A stretch of DNA of 57,417 nucleotides from Thiorhodococcus minor (GCF_010820565.1 NZ_JAAIJQ010000037.1:1-57417), one strand, 5' to 3'; counted from the first letter of the stretch, positions 42,327-52,332 are shown. Translations and numbers: made by a program. The notes: generated from the sequence alone by a model not told the origin.

Positions 42327-44426
42327 ATGAGACAGCGCCTGTACCAATTCCAGCTCGTCCTTCTGCTGATGCTGGTCACGGTCACGGCCCTTGCCAAGCC
42401 GCACCCGGTCCCGCTTTCCGAGCTCTTTCCGAGCCCTGGGCAGACCAAGGCCGCGATCGTCATCAACAAGGTGCTGGAGCGTTATCACTACCGCAAGGTC
42501 ACGCTCAATCGCGCCTTCGCCAAGCAAGTCCTGGACAAGTATCTCGAAGAGCTGGATCCGAACCGTTCCTTCTTTCTGGCGCGTGATGTCGATCGTTTCG
42601 AGACCGGGTCGCGGAATCTCGACGAGAGTCTGCGCCGCGGCGAGCTCGACATCGCCTTCGATGTCTTCCGCGTCTACCGCATGCGCGTCGACGAGCGCGT
42701 TGCCTACGCACTCAAGCTCCTCGACGGGCGATTCGATTTCGACGTCTCGGAGACCTTTACCTTCGATGCCGAGCAGGTGGGCTGGGCGAAGGACAGCGGC
42801 CAGCTCGACGAGCGCTGGCGCAGGCGTGTCAAGAACGACTTCTTGACCCTGCGGCTGGCCGACAAGAGCGACGACGAGATCCGCGACCGCCTCCGCAAGC
42901 GCTACGAAGGTCTCGCACGGCGCATCCATCAGTTCAACGGCGACGACGTCTTCCAGGCCTTCACGAATGCCTACACGGAGTCGATCGAGCCGCATACCAG
43001 CTACATGTCGCCGAGCACCTCGGAGAACTTCGACATCAGCATGAAGCTCTCGCTCGAGGGGATCGGCGCCGTCTTGCGGGCGGACAACGAGTACACCCTG
43101 GTGCAGAGCACGGTGCCGGGCGGACCGGCGCGCGAGTCCGGGCAGATCCACGCGGGGGATCAGATCGTGGGCGTTGCCCAAGGGCTCGATGGGGCGATGG
43201 AGGATGTCGTCGGCTGGCGTCTTGAGGACGTGGTCGAGAAGATCCGTGGTCCCAAGGGCTCGGTGGTGCGGCTGCAGATCATGCCGAAGACGTCGGGCTC
43301 GACCGGGCACGCCCGCGAGATCTCGCTGGTGCGCAATGAGATCAAGCTCGAAGACCAGGCGGCCAAGAGCTCCGTGGTCGAGGATCTCGGCAAGGCTCCC
43401 GGCATGAAGATCGGCGTCATCGAGATCCCCGCCTTCTATCGCGACTTCGAGGCCGAAGGTGCGGGCGATCGCGACTTCCGCAGCACCACCCGTGACGTGC
43501 GCAAGCTGATCAACGACCTCGTCATGCGCGGCGTCAATGGCATTGTGATCGACCTGCGCGGCAATGGCGGTGGCTCGCTGGCGGAGGCGACCTCCTTGAC
43601 CGGGCTCTTCATTGATAAGGGGCCGGTGGTCCAAGTCAAGGACGCCTTCGGCAAGGTGGATGTCGAGGCCGATACCGACCCAGGCGTCGCCTATACCGGG
43701 CCGCTCGCCGTCCTGGTCGATCGCGAGAGCGCCTCGGCCTCGGAGATCTTCGCCGCGGCCATACAGGACTACGGGCGCGGCCTGATCATCGGCGAGCCGA
43801 CCTTCGGCAAGGGCACGGTGCAGACGCTGATCGACCTCAACCGTTATGTGCCAGGCGATCACGCTGACCTTGGTCGTCTGCGCCTGACCATGGCCGAGTT
43901 CTTCCGGATCAGCGGTGGCAGTACGCAGCTGCGCGGCGTCGAGCCGGATATCAGCTTCCCCAGCGCGCGCTACATGACCGAGCACGGTGAGCGCTCGCTC
44001 GACAACGCACTGCCCTGGACGCGCATCGATCCGGCGAAGTTCACCAAGGCAGGAGCCTTGAGCTTCGATATCTTGAAGATGAAATCGGATGCGCGGACCG
44101 CGAAGAATCTCGGATTCAAGATGCTCGAGGAGCGCAGCAAGCTGATGCGGGATGTCGAGGAGCAGAAGCAGGTGTCCCTGCGTGAGCGCGAGCGGCGCGT
44201 TAATGAAGACCAGCGCGACCATAGGTTCAAGGCGGAGCGCGATCTCTTCCTGAGGTCCAAGGGGATGACCCCGGTCGACGAGGATGCCGATCAGGTCGAC
44301 GAAGACGCCTTGGACGCCCAGCGTGACGCTATCGCCCGGATCGAGGTCGAGGAGGCGGCGCGCATCCTGGTCGACGCCATCCAGCTGGAGCGTGGCAGCA
44401 GCCCTCGGGCGGTCATGAGGGACTGA
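42327..44426 (+). CDS. prc: Tail-specific protease Prc (periplasmic S41 peptidase)
   Basis: 699 residues, close to the usual 680. A signal peptide (FQLVLLLMLVTVTALA) directs it to the periplasm. A PDZ domain (about 230-330) is followed by the S41 protease core with Ser470, Asp481 and Lys495 as the likely catalytic residues (ESASASEIF, QDYGR, FGKGTVQ). It cuts proteins at the C-terminus and controls lytic transglycosylases. The gshA start lies three bases after its stop. Confidence 0.94.
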   Translation: MRQRLYQFQLVLLLMLVTVTALAKPHPVPLSELFPSPGQTKAAIVINKVLERYHYRKVTLNRAFAKQVLDKYLEELDPNRSFFLARDVDRFETGSRNLDESLRRGELDIAFDVFRVYRMRVDERVAYALKLLDGRFDFDVSETFTFDAEQVGWAKDSGQLDERWRRRVKNDFLTLRLADKSDDEIRDRLRKRYEGLARRIHQFNGDDVFQAFTNAYTESIEPHTSYMSPSTSENFDISMKLSLEGIGAVLRADNEYTLVQSTVPGGPARESGQIHAGDQIVGVAQGLDGAMEDVVGWRLEDVVEKIRGPKGSVVRLQIMPKTSGSTGHAREISLVRNEIKLEDQAAKSSVVEDLGKAPGMKIGVIEIPAFYRDFEAEGAGDRDFRSTTRDVRKLINDLVMRGVNGIVIDLRGNGGGSLAEATSLTGLFIDKGPVVQVKDAFGKVDVEADTDPGVAYTGPLAVLVDRESASASEIFAAAIQDYGRGLIIGEPTFGKGTVQTLIDLNRYVPGDHADLGRLRLTMAEFFRISGGSTQLRGVEPDISFPSARYMTEHGERSLDNALPWTRIDPAKFTKAGALSFDILKMKSDARTAKNLGFKMLEERSKLMRDVEEQKQVSLRERERRVNEDQRDHRFKAERDLFLRSKGMTPVDEDADQVDEDALDAQRDAIARIEVEEAARILVDAIQLERGSSPRAVMRD

Positions 44427-44428
44427 GC

Positions 44429-46033
44429 TTGACGTTTTTCGCAGAGACCCTCGAGCGGCGTGTCGTCCGTCTCGAGGACGCGGGCGCGGCGCGCGCGCTC
44501 CAAGACAATCGAATCGGTCTCGAAAAGGAAGGGCTGCGTGTCTCCTGCGGCGGGCGGATCGCCGAGTCGCCACATCCCGCGGCCTTGGGGTCCGCCCTGA
44601 CGCACCCCTACATCACCACTGATTTCTCGGAAGCCCTGCTCGAGCTCATCACGCCGGCGCTGACCGAGCCGGAGGCGGTGCTCGGCTTCCTGCACGACGT
44701 CCACACCTATGTCTACCGTCACCTGGGCGACGAGCTGCTGTGGGCGACCAGCATGCCCTGTGTGCTCGAAGGCGGCGCGCGGATTCCCCTAGCCTATTAC
44801 GGCACCTCCAACGCGGCCACCATGAAGACCGTCTACAGGCGCGGACTCGGCAATCGCTACGGACGGACCATGCAGGTCATTGCCGGGGTGCACTTCAATT
44901 TCTCCTTTGCCGACACCTTCTGGTCGCTCTATCAGGATGTGCGATCCTCGGGCGATGACAGGGGGGGGTTTCGCTCCGAGTCCCAGATGGGCATGATCCG
45001 CAACCTGCAGCGGCTCGGCTGGCTCATACCCTACCTCTTCGGTGCCTCGCCTGCCGTCTGCGCGAGCTTCGTGCAGGGGCAGGAGACGGATCTGGAGCGC
45101 TTCGACGAGACCACGCTTTACTATCCCCACGCCACCTCCCTGCGGATGGGCGATATCGGCTACCAGAACAAGCAGGAAGAAGGCACCGGCATGAAGGCCT
45201 GCTACGACAGCCTGGACGCCTACGTGCGGAGCCTGACCTGGGCGATCGAGACCCCTTGTCCGCAGTACGAGACCATCGGTGTCAAGATCGGCGATCGCTA
45301 CGAGCAGCTGAGCGCCAATGTCCTGCAGATCGAGAACGAGTACTACAGCACGGTCCGACCGAAGCAGATCACCGAATGGATGGAGAAGCCCTCGCTCGCC
45401 CTGCGTCGGCGGGGTGTCGGCTACGTGGAGCTGCGCTCGCTCGACGTGAATCTGTTCGAGCCCGTTGGTGTCGGTCGCGAGCAGCTGGATTTTCTCGAGA
45501 CGCTGATGCTGTATTGCCTGCTGCAGGAGAGTCCGCGCATCGGCAGCCGCGAGCGGCGTGACATCGACGAGAACGAGGTCCTGACGGCGCATCGCGGTCG
45601 CGAGCCAGGTCTGAAGCTCGCGCGGAATCGCTCCGCGGTGACGCTGAAGCAGTGGGCCGAGGAGGTCATCGAGGACATGCAGGCCGTCGCTGCACTGCTC
45701 GACGGGGCTTCGGATGGCTCGCATCGCCAAAGCCTGCGTCGGCAGTCGGCCAAGGTCGCGGACTCGGAGCTGACACCCTCGGCCATGATGCTGAGCGAGA
45801 TGCGGGAGCGCCGCGAGGGCTTCTTCGCGATGGCGCGGCGCCGCTCCTGCGAGCATCAGGAGTACTTTAAGCAGCAAGGCCTGGACGAGGGGGGCGCGCA
45901 AGCGCTCGACCAGTGGGCCCGCGTCTCCATCGATCGTCAGCGCGAGATCGAGGCCGCCGATGATCAGACCTTCGACGACTTCCTGCGGGCCTATGCCGCG
46001 CAGTCGGAAAGGCCTGTCTCTCCGCAAGCCTAG
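44429..46033 (+). CDS. gshA: Glutamate-cysteine ligase
   Basis: A 534-residue enzyme of the proteobacterial GshA type, joining glutamate and cysteine in the first step of glutathione synthesis. Motifs include RIGLEKEGLRV for substrate binding near residue 30, TDFSEALLELITP, IAGVHFNFSF and SLDVNLFEP. The start is TTG 44429, immediately after prc; the homology begins at the start. In a purple sulfur bacterium the product feeds glutathione-linked sulfur metabolism; that role is inferred. Confidence 0.94.
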   Translation: MTFFAETLERRVVRLEDAGAARALQDNRIGLEKEGLRVSCGGRIAESPHPAALGSALTHPYITTDFSEALLELITPALTEPEAVLGFLHDVHTYVYRHLGDELLWATSMPCVLEGGARIPLAYYGTSNAATMKTVYRRGLGNRYGRTMQVIAGVHFNFSFADTFWSLYQDVRSSGDDRGGFRSESQMGMIRNLQRLGWLIPYLFGASPAVCASFVQGQETDLERFDETTLYYPHATSLRMGDIGYQNKQEEGTGMKACYDSLDAYVRSLTWAIETPCPQYETIGVKIGDRYEQLSANVLQIENEYYSTVRPKQITEWMEKPSLALRRRGVGYVELRSLDVNLFEPVGVGREQLDFLETLMLYCLLQESPRIGSRERRDIDENEVLTAHRGREPGLKLARNRSAVTLKQWAEEVIEDMQAVAALLDGASDGSHRQSLRRQSAKVADSELTPSAMMLSEMRERREGFFAMARRRSCEHQEYFKQQGLDEGGAQALDQWARVSIDRQREIEAADDQTFDDFLRAYAAQSERPVSPQA

Positions 46034-46322
46034 ATCCTAGATCCGGCAGTTGACCGCTTCGTGCTTCAAGCAACGCCTTGACCACTTTCAAGATCGGGGC
46101 TTTCTGCTGGCTCACCCGCCGGGTGAAGCCCGCTATGGCCCCCAGTGTACGCCCCGCGCGGGCGCCTGGCTGCGTTGCAACGCGTTGTCGTAGAACCACT
46201 ACGACGCCTCGTTTCGCCTTGCCGGACACCATGCTGGACGCACCCTGGAGGCCGTCCAACCGCCGGATCTAGGTAGATAGGGCGGTGAGCGGCCAGACTC
46301 GGGCGGCCAGCCTCCAAACGCA
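46034..46322. other. Intergenic stretch after gshA
   Basis: No family-level gene was recognised. A 64-codon plus-strand frame (46078-46272) exists but has arginine-rich, low-complexity content and no ribosome site. Short complementary runs (tagaaccactacgacg) suggest dispersed repeat material. Confidence 0.35.
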
Positions 46323-46358
46323 CAGCGGCCCCGATCGCGCTCGCGATCGGGGCCGCTG
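46323..46358. terminator. Long perfect hairpin between gshA and the sulfur-globule-like gene
   Basis: CAGCGGCCCCGATCGCG and its perfect 17-base complement are separated by two bases. It lies 45 bases beyond the stop of the minus-strand gene and can terminate both converging transcripts, or stabilise an abundant mRNA's 3' end. Confidence 0.7.
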
Positions 46359-46402
46359 ATGCAGGCTCCGCGGCGGACGGCAGGGCCGCCCGCCATAGGC
46401 AC

Positions 46403-47047
46403 TTACTCGGTGCTGGTCTGGGTGTCCTGCGGGGCTGCCGCCTGCTGCTGAGGCGCTGGCATCATGCCGGGGGCTGTGCCGTAAGTCGGATAGGGGAAGG
46501 GGCGATTCGCCCGCATGGCGCGGCGCTGCTCGCTCATCGCCTTTAAGGCCGCGCGACGTGCTTCCATCCGCTTCTGCGACTCGGCACGGTAGGCATCCAT
46601 CTCCTTCATGCGGTCCTGGATCGAGCTAGGCAGCGCGGGGGCGGCGAGCTCAGGCATTGCGGGGGCCGCGGGGAATCGGCCGATCTCGGGGAATGCCGGC
46701 ATCTCGGGCATGGCCGGGTACTCGCCGAGCGCGGGGACCTGGGGCATCTCCGGGAAGGCGGGTGCTGCCGGGAAGGCGAAGGGCTCGAAGCCAGGCGCCG
46801 TGGGGTACTGCCCCTGCATATCCTGTAGCTTCGCCATTCGCTCCTCGGCGGCCTTCTTCTGAGCCTCGAAGGCCTCCTGCATGGCCTTGGTCTGCTGCTC
46901 CATGAAGGCCTGCTGCTGCTCGACCATGGCCTGTTGCTGCTCTTGAGTCATGACAGGCGGCTGATAGGGGGCTGCATACCAGGCGAAGACAGAAGAGGTT
47001 GCTGCTGCGAGTGCGATGGCCGAGGCCGCTTTGATCATTTTCGACAT
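46403..47047 (-). CDS. Secreted coiled-coil protein, possible sulfur globule protein SgpD-like
   Basis: 214 residues. The signal peptide ends SSVFA before WYAAPYQPPV. A glutamine-rich coiled coil follows (about 35-80: TQEQQQAMVEQQQAFMEQQ and onward), then a proline/alanine/methionine-rich region with repeated PAFPEMP-type units (about 90-145). A second helix rich in Arg and Met comes next, and a PAPQQQAAAP tail. The ribosome site AGGTGTG precedes ATG 47045-47047. Purple sulfur bacteria coat periplasmic sulfur globules with such secreted proteins; SgpD is a coiled-coil type as I recall. The match is by character, not by search. Confidence 0.45.
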   Translation of the reverse strand: MSKMIKAASAIALAAATSSVFAWYAAPYQPPVMTQEQQQAMVEQQQAFMEQQTKAMQEAFEAQKKAAEERMAKLQDMQGQYPTAPGFEPFAFPAAPAFPEMPQVPALGEYPAMPEMPAFPEIGRFPAAPAMPELAAPALPSSIQDRMKEMDAYRAESQKRMEARRAALKAMSEQRRAMRANRPFPYPTYGTAPGMMPAPQQQAAAPQDTQTSTE

Positions 47048-47204
47048 GAAACACACCTAAATCGTTTTTGGAAGAAGATTGAGATAGGCCGAGCAATAAG
47101 CCGTGTGACGTCCTGTGTCCGTTCTTTGTATTCCTGTGCTGAGCGCCTGCGGACGCCGCGCTCAACTGGCTTCCAGCGATGTGCTGGTAGCCAATTAGGG
47201 CATG

Positions 47205-47232
47205 AGTATATAAGAAAATGATTAAATAGCAA
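47205..47232 (-). promoter_or_regulatory. Sigma-70-type promoter for the sulfur-globule-like gene
   Basis: On the minus strand TTGCTA (47227-47232), 16-base spacer, TATACT (47205-47210), in a locally AT-rich patch. Transcription would start near 47198, leaving a 150-base leader. Confidence 0.55.
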
Positions 47233-47461
47233 TAGGTCGTCGGAGAATCCTACTGCTATACCGCTCCTCGCCGGGTTGGCGGGAATCGGCCCGGCGAGCG
47301 CTTAGGCGATTGCCGGAAATTCTTATACCAGGTGGCGCCGGATTGGGGTCCGCTTTCAAGGAGCGCCGACAGGAGCATAGCTGGGCTCTGTGACTGGCGG
47401 GGCGACATAGAAGGTGGGCGTCAAGACAAGCCAGATGGTATGGGAATTGACAGAAATCGCC

Positions 47462-48859
47462 TTAGAAGAGCCGATTCAGTCCGTTGAGCGCCGCGACACG
47501 ATAGGCCTCGGCCATGGTCGGGTAGTTGAAGGTGGTCTCGGTGAAGTAGCGTAGGTTGTTGGCTTCGCCTTGCTGCGACATGATGGCCTGGCCGATGTGC
47601 ACGATCTCGGCGGCCTGCTCGCCGAAGCAGTGGATGCCCAGGATCTCGAGCGTCTCGCGATGGAACAGCAGCTTGAGCATGCCGACGGTATGCCCTGTGA
47701 TCTGGGCGCGCGCAATGCTCTTGAAGTCGGCCTGCGCGACCTCGTAAGGGATGTGGCTGGCCGTTAGCTCGCGCTCCGTGCGGCCGATGGAGCTGATCTC
47801 GGGGACGGTATAGATGCCGGTGGGAAACTCTTCGATGAGCGACCAATCGCAGGCGCCGTCGGCGATGTGCGCCCCGACGAAACGGCCCTGGTCATAGCTC
47901 GCACTCGCCAGTGCCGGCGGGCCGACGACATCGCCAACAGCGTAGATGTGCGGCAGGGCCGTCTGATAGCTGGCGTTCACATCGAGCTGGCCGCGCGCGT
48001 TGGGCGTCAGGCCGATGTCTTCCAGGCCCATGTCCTGTGTGTTGCCAGTGCGGCCGTTGGCCCAGAGCAAGACGTCCGTCTTGAACTTCTTGCCGGACTT
48101 GCAGTGCAGAACGACCCCCTCCTCATCGGTCTCGACGCGGTCATAGGTCTCGTTGTGACGAATGACGACCCCTTGCTGGCGCAGGTGGTAGCTCAAGGCG
48201 TCCGTGATCTCGTCGTCCAGGAATGACAAGAGGCGGTCCCTGGTGTTGACCAGATTGACCTTGACGTCGAGCGCGCCCAGGATCGAGGCATACTCGCAGC
48301 CGATCACACCTGCCCCGTAGATGGTCAGGGAGCGCGGCGTGTGCTGAAGCGCAAGCACGGAGTCGCTGTCGCGGATGCGCGGATGGTCGAAATCGATATC
48401 CGGGGGATGGTAGGGGCGCGAGCCCGTGGCGATCGCGAAGTGCTTCGCGCGCAGCTCTTCCGTGAGACCACCCGGACGACGCACCTCGATGAGGTTGGGC
48501 TCGATGAAATGCGCCCGCCCGAAAATGACATCCACGCGGTTGCGTCGGTAGTAACGGTAGCGCGTTCGCACCTGGTCATTGATGACGCCGTCCGCCGCCC
48601 GGAGCAAATCCGGGAATTCGATATCGACCTGATGCTGCGTGTGCTGGAAGAGCGGATTGCGGCGATAGTCGGCCAACAGTTGGATGGAGTGACGCAGGGC
48701 CTTGCTTGGGATGGTGCCCCAGTGGGTGCAGCCGCCGCCGACTGCCCCGTGCGCCTCGACGACGGCGAGTCGTTGGCCGGCCTTGGCGAGCTTCATGGCG
48801 GCGCCTTCTCCGCCGGGTCCGGTTCCAATGACGATGGTGTCGAAATCGCGTGCGGTCAT
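47462..48859 (-). CDS. sthA: Soluble pyridine nucleotide transhydrogenase (Si-specific)
   Basis: A 465-residue flavoprotein of the disulfide reductase fold. The FAD site is [17 protein letters not shown]. The redox motif reads [17 protein letters not shown] with only one cysteine (Cys44), which separates SthA from lipoamide dehydrogenase. The NAD site is [16 protein letters not shown]. It moves electrons between NADPH and NADH. The gene follows a 400-base spacer and is probably transcribed alone. Confidence 0.93.
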   Translation of the reverse strand: MTARDFDTIVIGTGPGGEGAAMKLAKAGQRLAVVEAHGAVGGGCTHWGTIPSKALRHSIQLLADYRRNPLFQHTQHQVDIEFPDLLRAADGVINDQVRTRYRYYRRNRVDVIFGRAHFIEPNLIEVRRPGGLTEELRAKHFAIATGSRPYHPPDIDFDHPRIRDSDSVLALQHTPRSLTIYGAGVIGCEYASILGALDVKVNLVNTRDRLLSFLDDEITDALSYHLRQQGVVIRHNETYDRVETDEEGVVLHCKSGKKFKTDVLLWANGRTGNTQDMGLEDIGLTPNARGQLDVNASYQTALPHIYAVGDVVGPPALASASYDQGRFVGAHIADGACDWSLIEEFPTGIYTVPEISSIGRTERELTASHIPYEVAQADFKSIARAQITGHTVGMLKLLFHRETLEILGIHCFGEQAAEIVHIGQAIMSQQGEANNLRYFTETTFNYPTMAEAYRVAALNGLNRLF

Positions 48860-49139
48860 CGCTGCTCCATCTCGCGGCTGCTTCGGATCGGCCGCTGTGC
48901 CCGACTCGGGGCAAGCCGCGCCACGGCGCTGCCGTGTCTCCCGATCGCCTGAGAGGCGGCGCGCCAGTGGCTGCCCGACAAGATCTCAGAGGTTATCACG
49001 AATGCTGCGCGTCGCTCCGCGGCGGGCGGCGCGAGGACTGAGGGTGTTGGTGGGATGGTGTGCCTTGTCGCTGGGGCGAGGGGGTGGCGTTGGCAGTGGG
49101 CCGCGATCCTCGAGATGGCTGGTCCCGACGCACTCTCGG

Positions 49140-49172
49140 ACTGAGGCGATGCCGGGCCGGCATCGCCTCAGT
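49140..49172. terminator. Perfect hairpin after the host-attachment-family gene
   Basis: ACTGAGGCGATGCCGG and its 16-base perfect complement with a single-base centre, 18 bases downstream of the minus-strand stop at 49191. It is a strong terminator or an mRNA end structure. Confidence 0.7.
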
Positions 49173-49190
49173 GCTCCTCTTGTGCCCTGA

Positions 49191-49622
49191 CTAGAGAAAG
49201 TCGGGTAAGTGCTTGCGAATCGTCTCGGGCGGCTGGGTCGTCAAGTTCTTGTCGAGCTCCGCGGCTATCATCTGTTTGAGTGAGCTCGATTGGTGCTTGC
49301 GCAGGAGCCCGAGCAGCGAGGGCGAGGCGACGATGTAGAGCTTGCCGAAGCGGCCTTCCTTGCGCGCTACCTCGAGGTCCTCGCAGATGAGGCTGGCGAA
49401 GCGGTCGGCGTTCTCCTGCTTGTGCGCGTCTTCACCATTGACGCCGTGAGCGCCGGCGCCCGGGGTTTGGCTGCGACCACCCTTGTCCGTGATGAGGTCG
49501 CCTTCGTGGAGTCTGCCTTCAGGGAAGGTCATGGAGCTGACTTCAGTTAAGGGGCCCGCGGCCTTTTCGGCGATGAAGAATCGGGCGCGGCTGTTGTCTG
49601 CAACCAGGATCCAAGTCGGCAT
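49191..49622 (-). CDS. Host-attachment-family protein
   Basis: 143 residues matching the small proteobacterial family named host attachment protein: it starts TWILVADNSRARFF, has a disordered QTPGAGAHGVNGEDAHKQE middle, and ends with an alpha/beta half (KLYIVASPSLLGLLRKH) resembling eRF1 domain 1 folds. The name comes from Agrobacterium plant attachment studies and says little about the role here. It is monocistronic with a strong terminator. Confidence 0.85.
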   Translation of the reverse strand: MPTWILVADNSRARFFIAEKAAGPLTEVSSMTFPEGRLHEGDLITDKGGRSQTPGAGAHGVNGEDAHKQENADRFASLICEDLEVARKEGRFGKLYIVASPSLLGLLRKHQSSSLKQMIAAELDKNLTTQPPETIRKHLPDFL

Positions 49623-50053
49623 AAGACTTACCTTCCTCGTGGGTTGTGCCTGGGCATCGGGTGTCCGGGCAGTGAGACTCGATCAGGCGCTCCCAGTGCT
49701 GCTGGATCCGGTCGTCTCGACGCGCAGGCACATATCCCTGCAGTCTGCTTCTATCCGCGTCCGAGGCGTCCCCGGAAGACCCGCCGTTCTCGCGCGGCGG
49801 TGGCGTCTGAGCACGGGCTCGTCCTGAAACCGCCCTCTCGAGCCGAGATCTGATTCAATGCCAATCTGGCTCTCGATCAAGGTCTAGCATGGAAGCGACC
49901 GACTCAGCGAGCACCCGGGGTCCTTGCGGCGGGCAGTCTGGGCGTCTTGGCCGAGGGTGCCGCAGTCGGCGCCTTCCTTGGTCGAGTGTAACAGGCGTGT
50001 CATGAAGATGCGCCTGGCCATCGAGCACGGCGCGTGGCGAGTGCGACGCCCGG
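49623..50053. other. Intergenic stretch between DUF1841 and host-attachment genes
   Basis: 431 bases with only short out-of-phase frames. No repeat, RNA gene or promoter pair was recognised. Confidence 0.4.
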
Positions 50054-50479
50054 CTAGGTCGCCCTTCTGATGCAGTCGAGATAAGTGGTCTCGTCGAAGC
50101 CTTGGTGGCCTTGCTGGGCCGCCCATAGGGCTTGGGCGAGGCACTCCATGATGCGATGCTCCGCCGTATGCGCATCTGGGCAGTGTTTGCGCAATGCCTG
50201 GAACAGGGTGCGAATTCCCGCCGGGCGGTCGATGCTGAGCTGCTCGTGAACCGCGATGTGCAGTCCCATGTGGAAGAAGGGGTTGGCCTGCCCGGTCTCG
50301 GCACTGAAATCCTTGTCGACGATCTGCTCGCCGCTCTCGAGCATCGGCTGATATTCGGGATGCTGGCGGATCACGCTGACGATCTGGGCTTCGACCGGCT
50401 CCAGCGGCTCGTCGTTGGCGGCTTTGCGCCATGCCTGGACGAAGATGCGGCGGTGGGTCTCTCGATTCGTGGCGAGCAT
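50054..50479 (-). CDS. DUF1841 family protein
   Basis: 141 residues, all-helical. The family pattern is visible as NPFFHMGLHIAVHEQLSIDRPAGI and a C-terminal CLAQALWAAQQ helix. DUF1841 proteins are conserved in gammaproteobacteria with no known function and lie next to nth in many genomes, as here. ATG 50477-50479 gives the family N-terminus (MLATNRETHRRIF). Confidence 0.88.
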   Translation of the reverse strand: MLATNRETHRRIFVQAWRKAANDEPLEPVEAQIVSVIRQHPEYQPMLESGEQIVDKDFSAETGQANPFFHMGLHIAVHEQLSIDRPAGIRTLFQALRKHCPDAHTAEHRIMECLAQALWAAQQGHQGFDETTYLDCIRRAT

Positions 50480-50582
50480 AGGGGCTGTTCTTTCGAGGTC
50501 TCGGTGTTCTGGGTCTATAGCGCTTTGGGCTGCCAGGCGGCTGCCTGGCTGCGCCGCAAGTCTGTCTCTGAGCCGATCTCGG

Positions 50583-51227
50583 CTAGGCAGCACCCTCCAA
50601 TCGCTTGCCCGGGTATTCGCACAGGTCCGAAATGCGGCAGGACCCGCAGCGCGGCTTGCGGGCGGTGCAGACATAACGCCCGTGGAGGATGAGCCAATGG
50701 TGTGCGTCCTTGCGGAATTCCTTGGGCACATGCCGCAGCAGCCTCTGCTCGACGGCAAGGGGTGTCGGTCCCGAGGCGATCCTTGTCCGGTTGGCGACAC
50801 GAAAGATGTGAGTATCGACGGCGATCGTCGGCTCGCCGAACGCGGTGTTCAGGATCACGTTCGCGGTTTTGCGACCGACGCCGGGCAAGGCCTCGAGCGC
50901 CTTGCGGTCGCGCGGCACCTCGCCGCCGTGGTGCGAGGCGAGGGTGGCGCAGGTCTTGATGATGTTCTTCGCCTTGCTGTTGAAGAGTCCGATGGTTCGG
51001 ATGTGCGCCTTCAGCCCCTCCTCGCCGAGCGCGAGCATGGCCTCGGGCGTGCCGGCGGCGGCAAAGAGCCCGGCGGTGGCCTTGTTCACGCTCTTGTCGG
51101 TGGCCTGGGCCGAGAGAATGACCGCGATGAGCAGCTCGAAGGGGCTGTGGTAGACCAGCTCCGTGGTCGGCTCGGGGTTGGTGTCTTTGAGTCTCTCGAA
51201 GATCTGCCGGCGTTTCTCAGCGTTCAT
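50583..51227 (-). CDS. nth: Endonuclease III
   Basis: A 214-residue DNA glycosylase/AP lyase for oxidised pyrimidines. The helix-hairpin-helix LPGVGRKTANV carries catalytic Lys120, and the catalytic aspartate is Asp138 (AVDTHIFR), the numbering of the E. coli enzyme, which supports the ATG at 51225-51227. The four cysteines of the iron-sulfur cluster follow in CTARKPRCGSC and DLCEY. ATGs at 51236 and 51266 are alternatives. Confidence 0.94.
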   Translation of the reverse strand: MNAEKRRQIFERLKDTNPEPTTELVYHSPFELLIAVILSAQATDKSVNKATAGLFAAAGTPEAMLALGEEGLKAHIRTIGLFNSKAKNIIKTCATLASHHGGEVPRDRKALEALPGVGRKTANVILNTAFGEPTIAVDTHIFRVANRTRIASGPTPLAVEQRLLRHVPKEFRKDAHHWLILHGRYVCTARKPRCGSCRISDLCEYPGKRLEGAA

Positions 51228-51376
51228 CTCTTGCATTGTATTCAAGACTGTCGTCTGATGTGGCACGTCCTGTGCGCCGCTTCAGTGGTCGACTCCGAGG
51301 CTTCGCGGATGCCGCCGGACACTTTGGGCAATCCGCCTCAAGCCATTCCACGCCAGACAGATGCCAGGGTAGATAG

Positions 51377-52159
51377 ATGCCAATGAAACTATTGGTGGGG
51401 ACGCTCGCCCTGCTGCTCGTGCCAGTGGCCTGGGCGACGACGGATCCAAGCCAGCCGGTAGCCAAGTCCCCATCGGGCGACGCGGCCTCGGCGAATGCTC
51501 CGGCCTCCCGGGCGTTCCCGGCGCCGCCCAGCAGCCCCAAGCCGAGCCGTGGGCAAATCAACGCCCTGGTCAAGCGAGTCTCCCGGCAGTACGGCGTCGA
51601 AGAGGCGCTGGTGCGCGCCGTCGTCGCGGCCGAGTCGGGCTATGATGCCCACGCCGTCTCGCATGCAGGTGCCGTTGGCTTGATGCAGCTGATGCCCGCT
51701 ACTGCCGCGGATTATGGTGTTCGCTCGGTGCGGGCGCTGTTCGACGCCGAAACCAACCTGCGTGCCGGAACGCGGCATCTCAGGCGGCTGCTGCGAAAGT
51801 ATGGTAACGATTACGGCCGCGTCATCATGGCCTACAACGCCGGCGAAGGCGTGGTCGACCGCACCAACAGCCGCGTGACCTATCGCGAGACGCTCAACTA
51901 TACCGAGGCCGTGATCAAGAACTACCGCCGCTATGGCGGCAAGGCCCCGACCCAGGCGGCGCTCAACCAGGTCTACGCCTTGAGACGCGTGAGCAGCGCC
52001 GGCCAGGCGAGACGTCTCATGAAGAAGTTCCTGGATCCGTCGTTGCTGTCCTTGAAGGTCAAGCCCACTCTGGATGCGCGCTTCTTGAGTCCGTCGCTCC
52101 ACGAGGTCGGCCCCGAGAGTCGGCCGATGTTCGAGCTGGAAGCCAAATCCGCTCCTTGA
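51377..52159 (+). CDS. Lytic transglycosylase, SLT domain
   Basis: 260 residues: signal peptide (LLVGTLALLLVPVAWA), a proline/serine-rich linker, then a Slt-type domain with catalytic Glu86 in AAESGYDAHAVSHAG, followed by GLMQLMPATA and NLRAGTRHLRRLL, and the NAGEGVVDR loop. It cleaves murein glycan strands, releasing anhydro-muropeptides. The 60-residue tail after the domain is unassigned. The sequence suits a periplasmic housekeeping enzyme. Confidence 0.9.
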   Translation: MPMKLLVGTLALLLVPVAWATTDPSQPVAKSPSGDAASANAPASRAFPAPPSSPKPSRGQINALVKRVSRQYGVEEALVRAVVAAESGYDAHAVSHAGAVGLMQLMPATAADYGVRSVRALFDAETNLRAGTRHLRRLLRKYGNDYGRVIMAYNAGEGVVDRTNSRVTYRETLNYTEAVIKNYRRYGGKAPTQAALNQVYALRRVSSAGQARRLMKKFLDPSLLSLKVKPTLDARFLSPSLHEVGPESRPMFELEAKSAP

Positions 52160-52332
52160 GAGCTGTGACGGCATTCAAAATCGCCATCTCGGATCGCGAG
52201 TGCGGGCGCCAAACGCGCTATATTACAGGCATTGAGGCGCGAGTCGATCGGGCGGTTTCGGCGTCGCCGCCATGCGATCGCGCAGCTTGCGAGAGATATG
52301 TCAGAGTCCGAGGCGACCGGTAAACGAGACCC

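Noticed and set aside
42231-44573. 780-codon minus-strand frame opposite prc
   Set aside because: It mirrors prc codon by codon, has no recognisable motif, and is a known side effect of high GC at third positions.
46078-46272. 64-codon plus-strand frame after gshA
   Set aside because: Arginine-rich, no ribosome site and no family pattern; likely repeat material.
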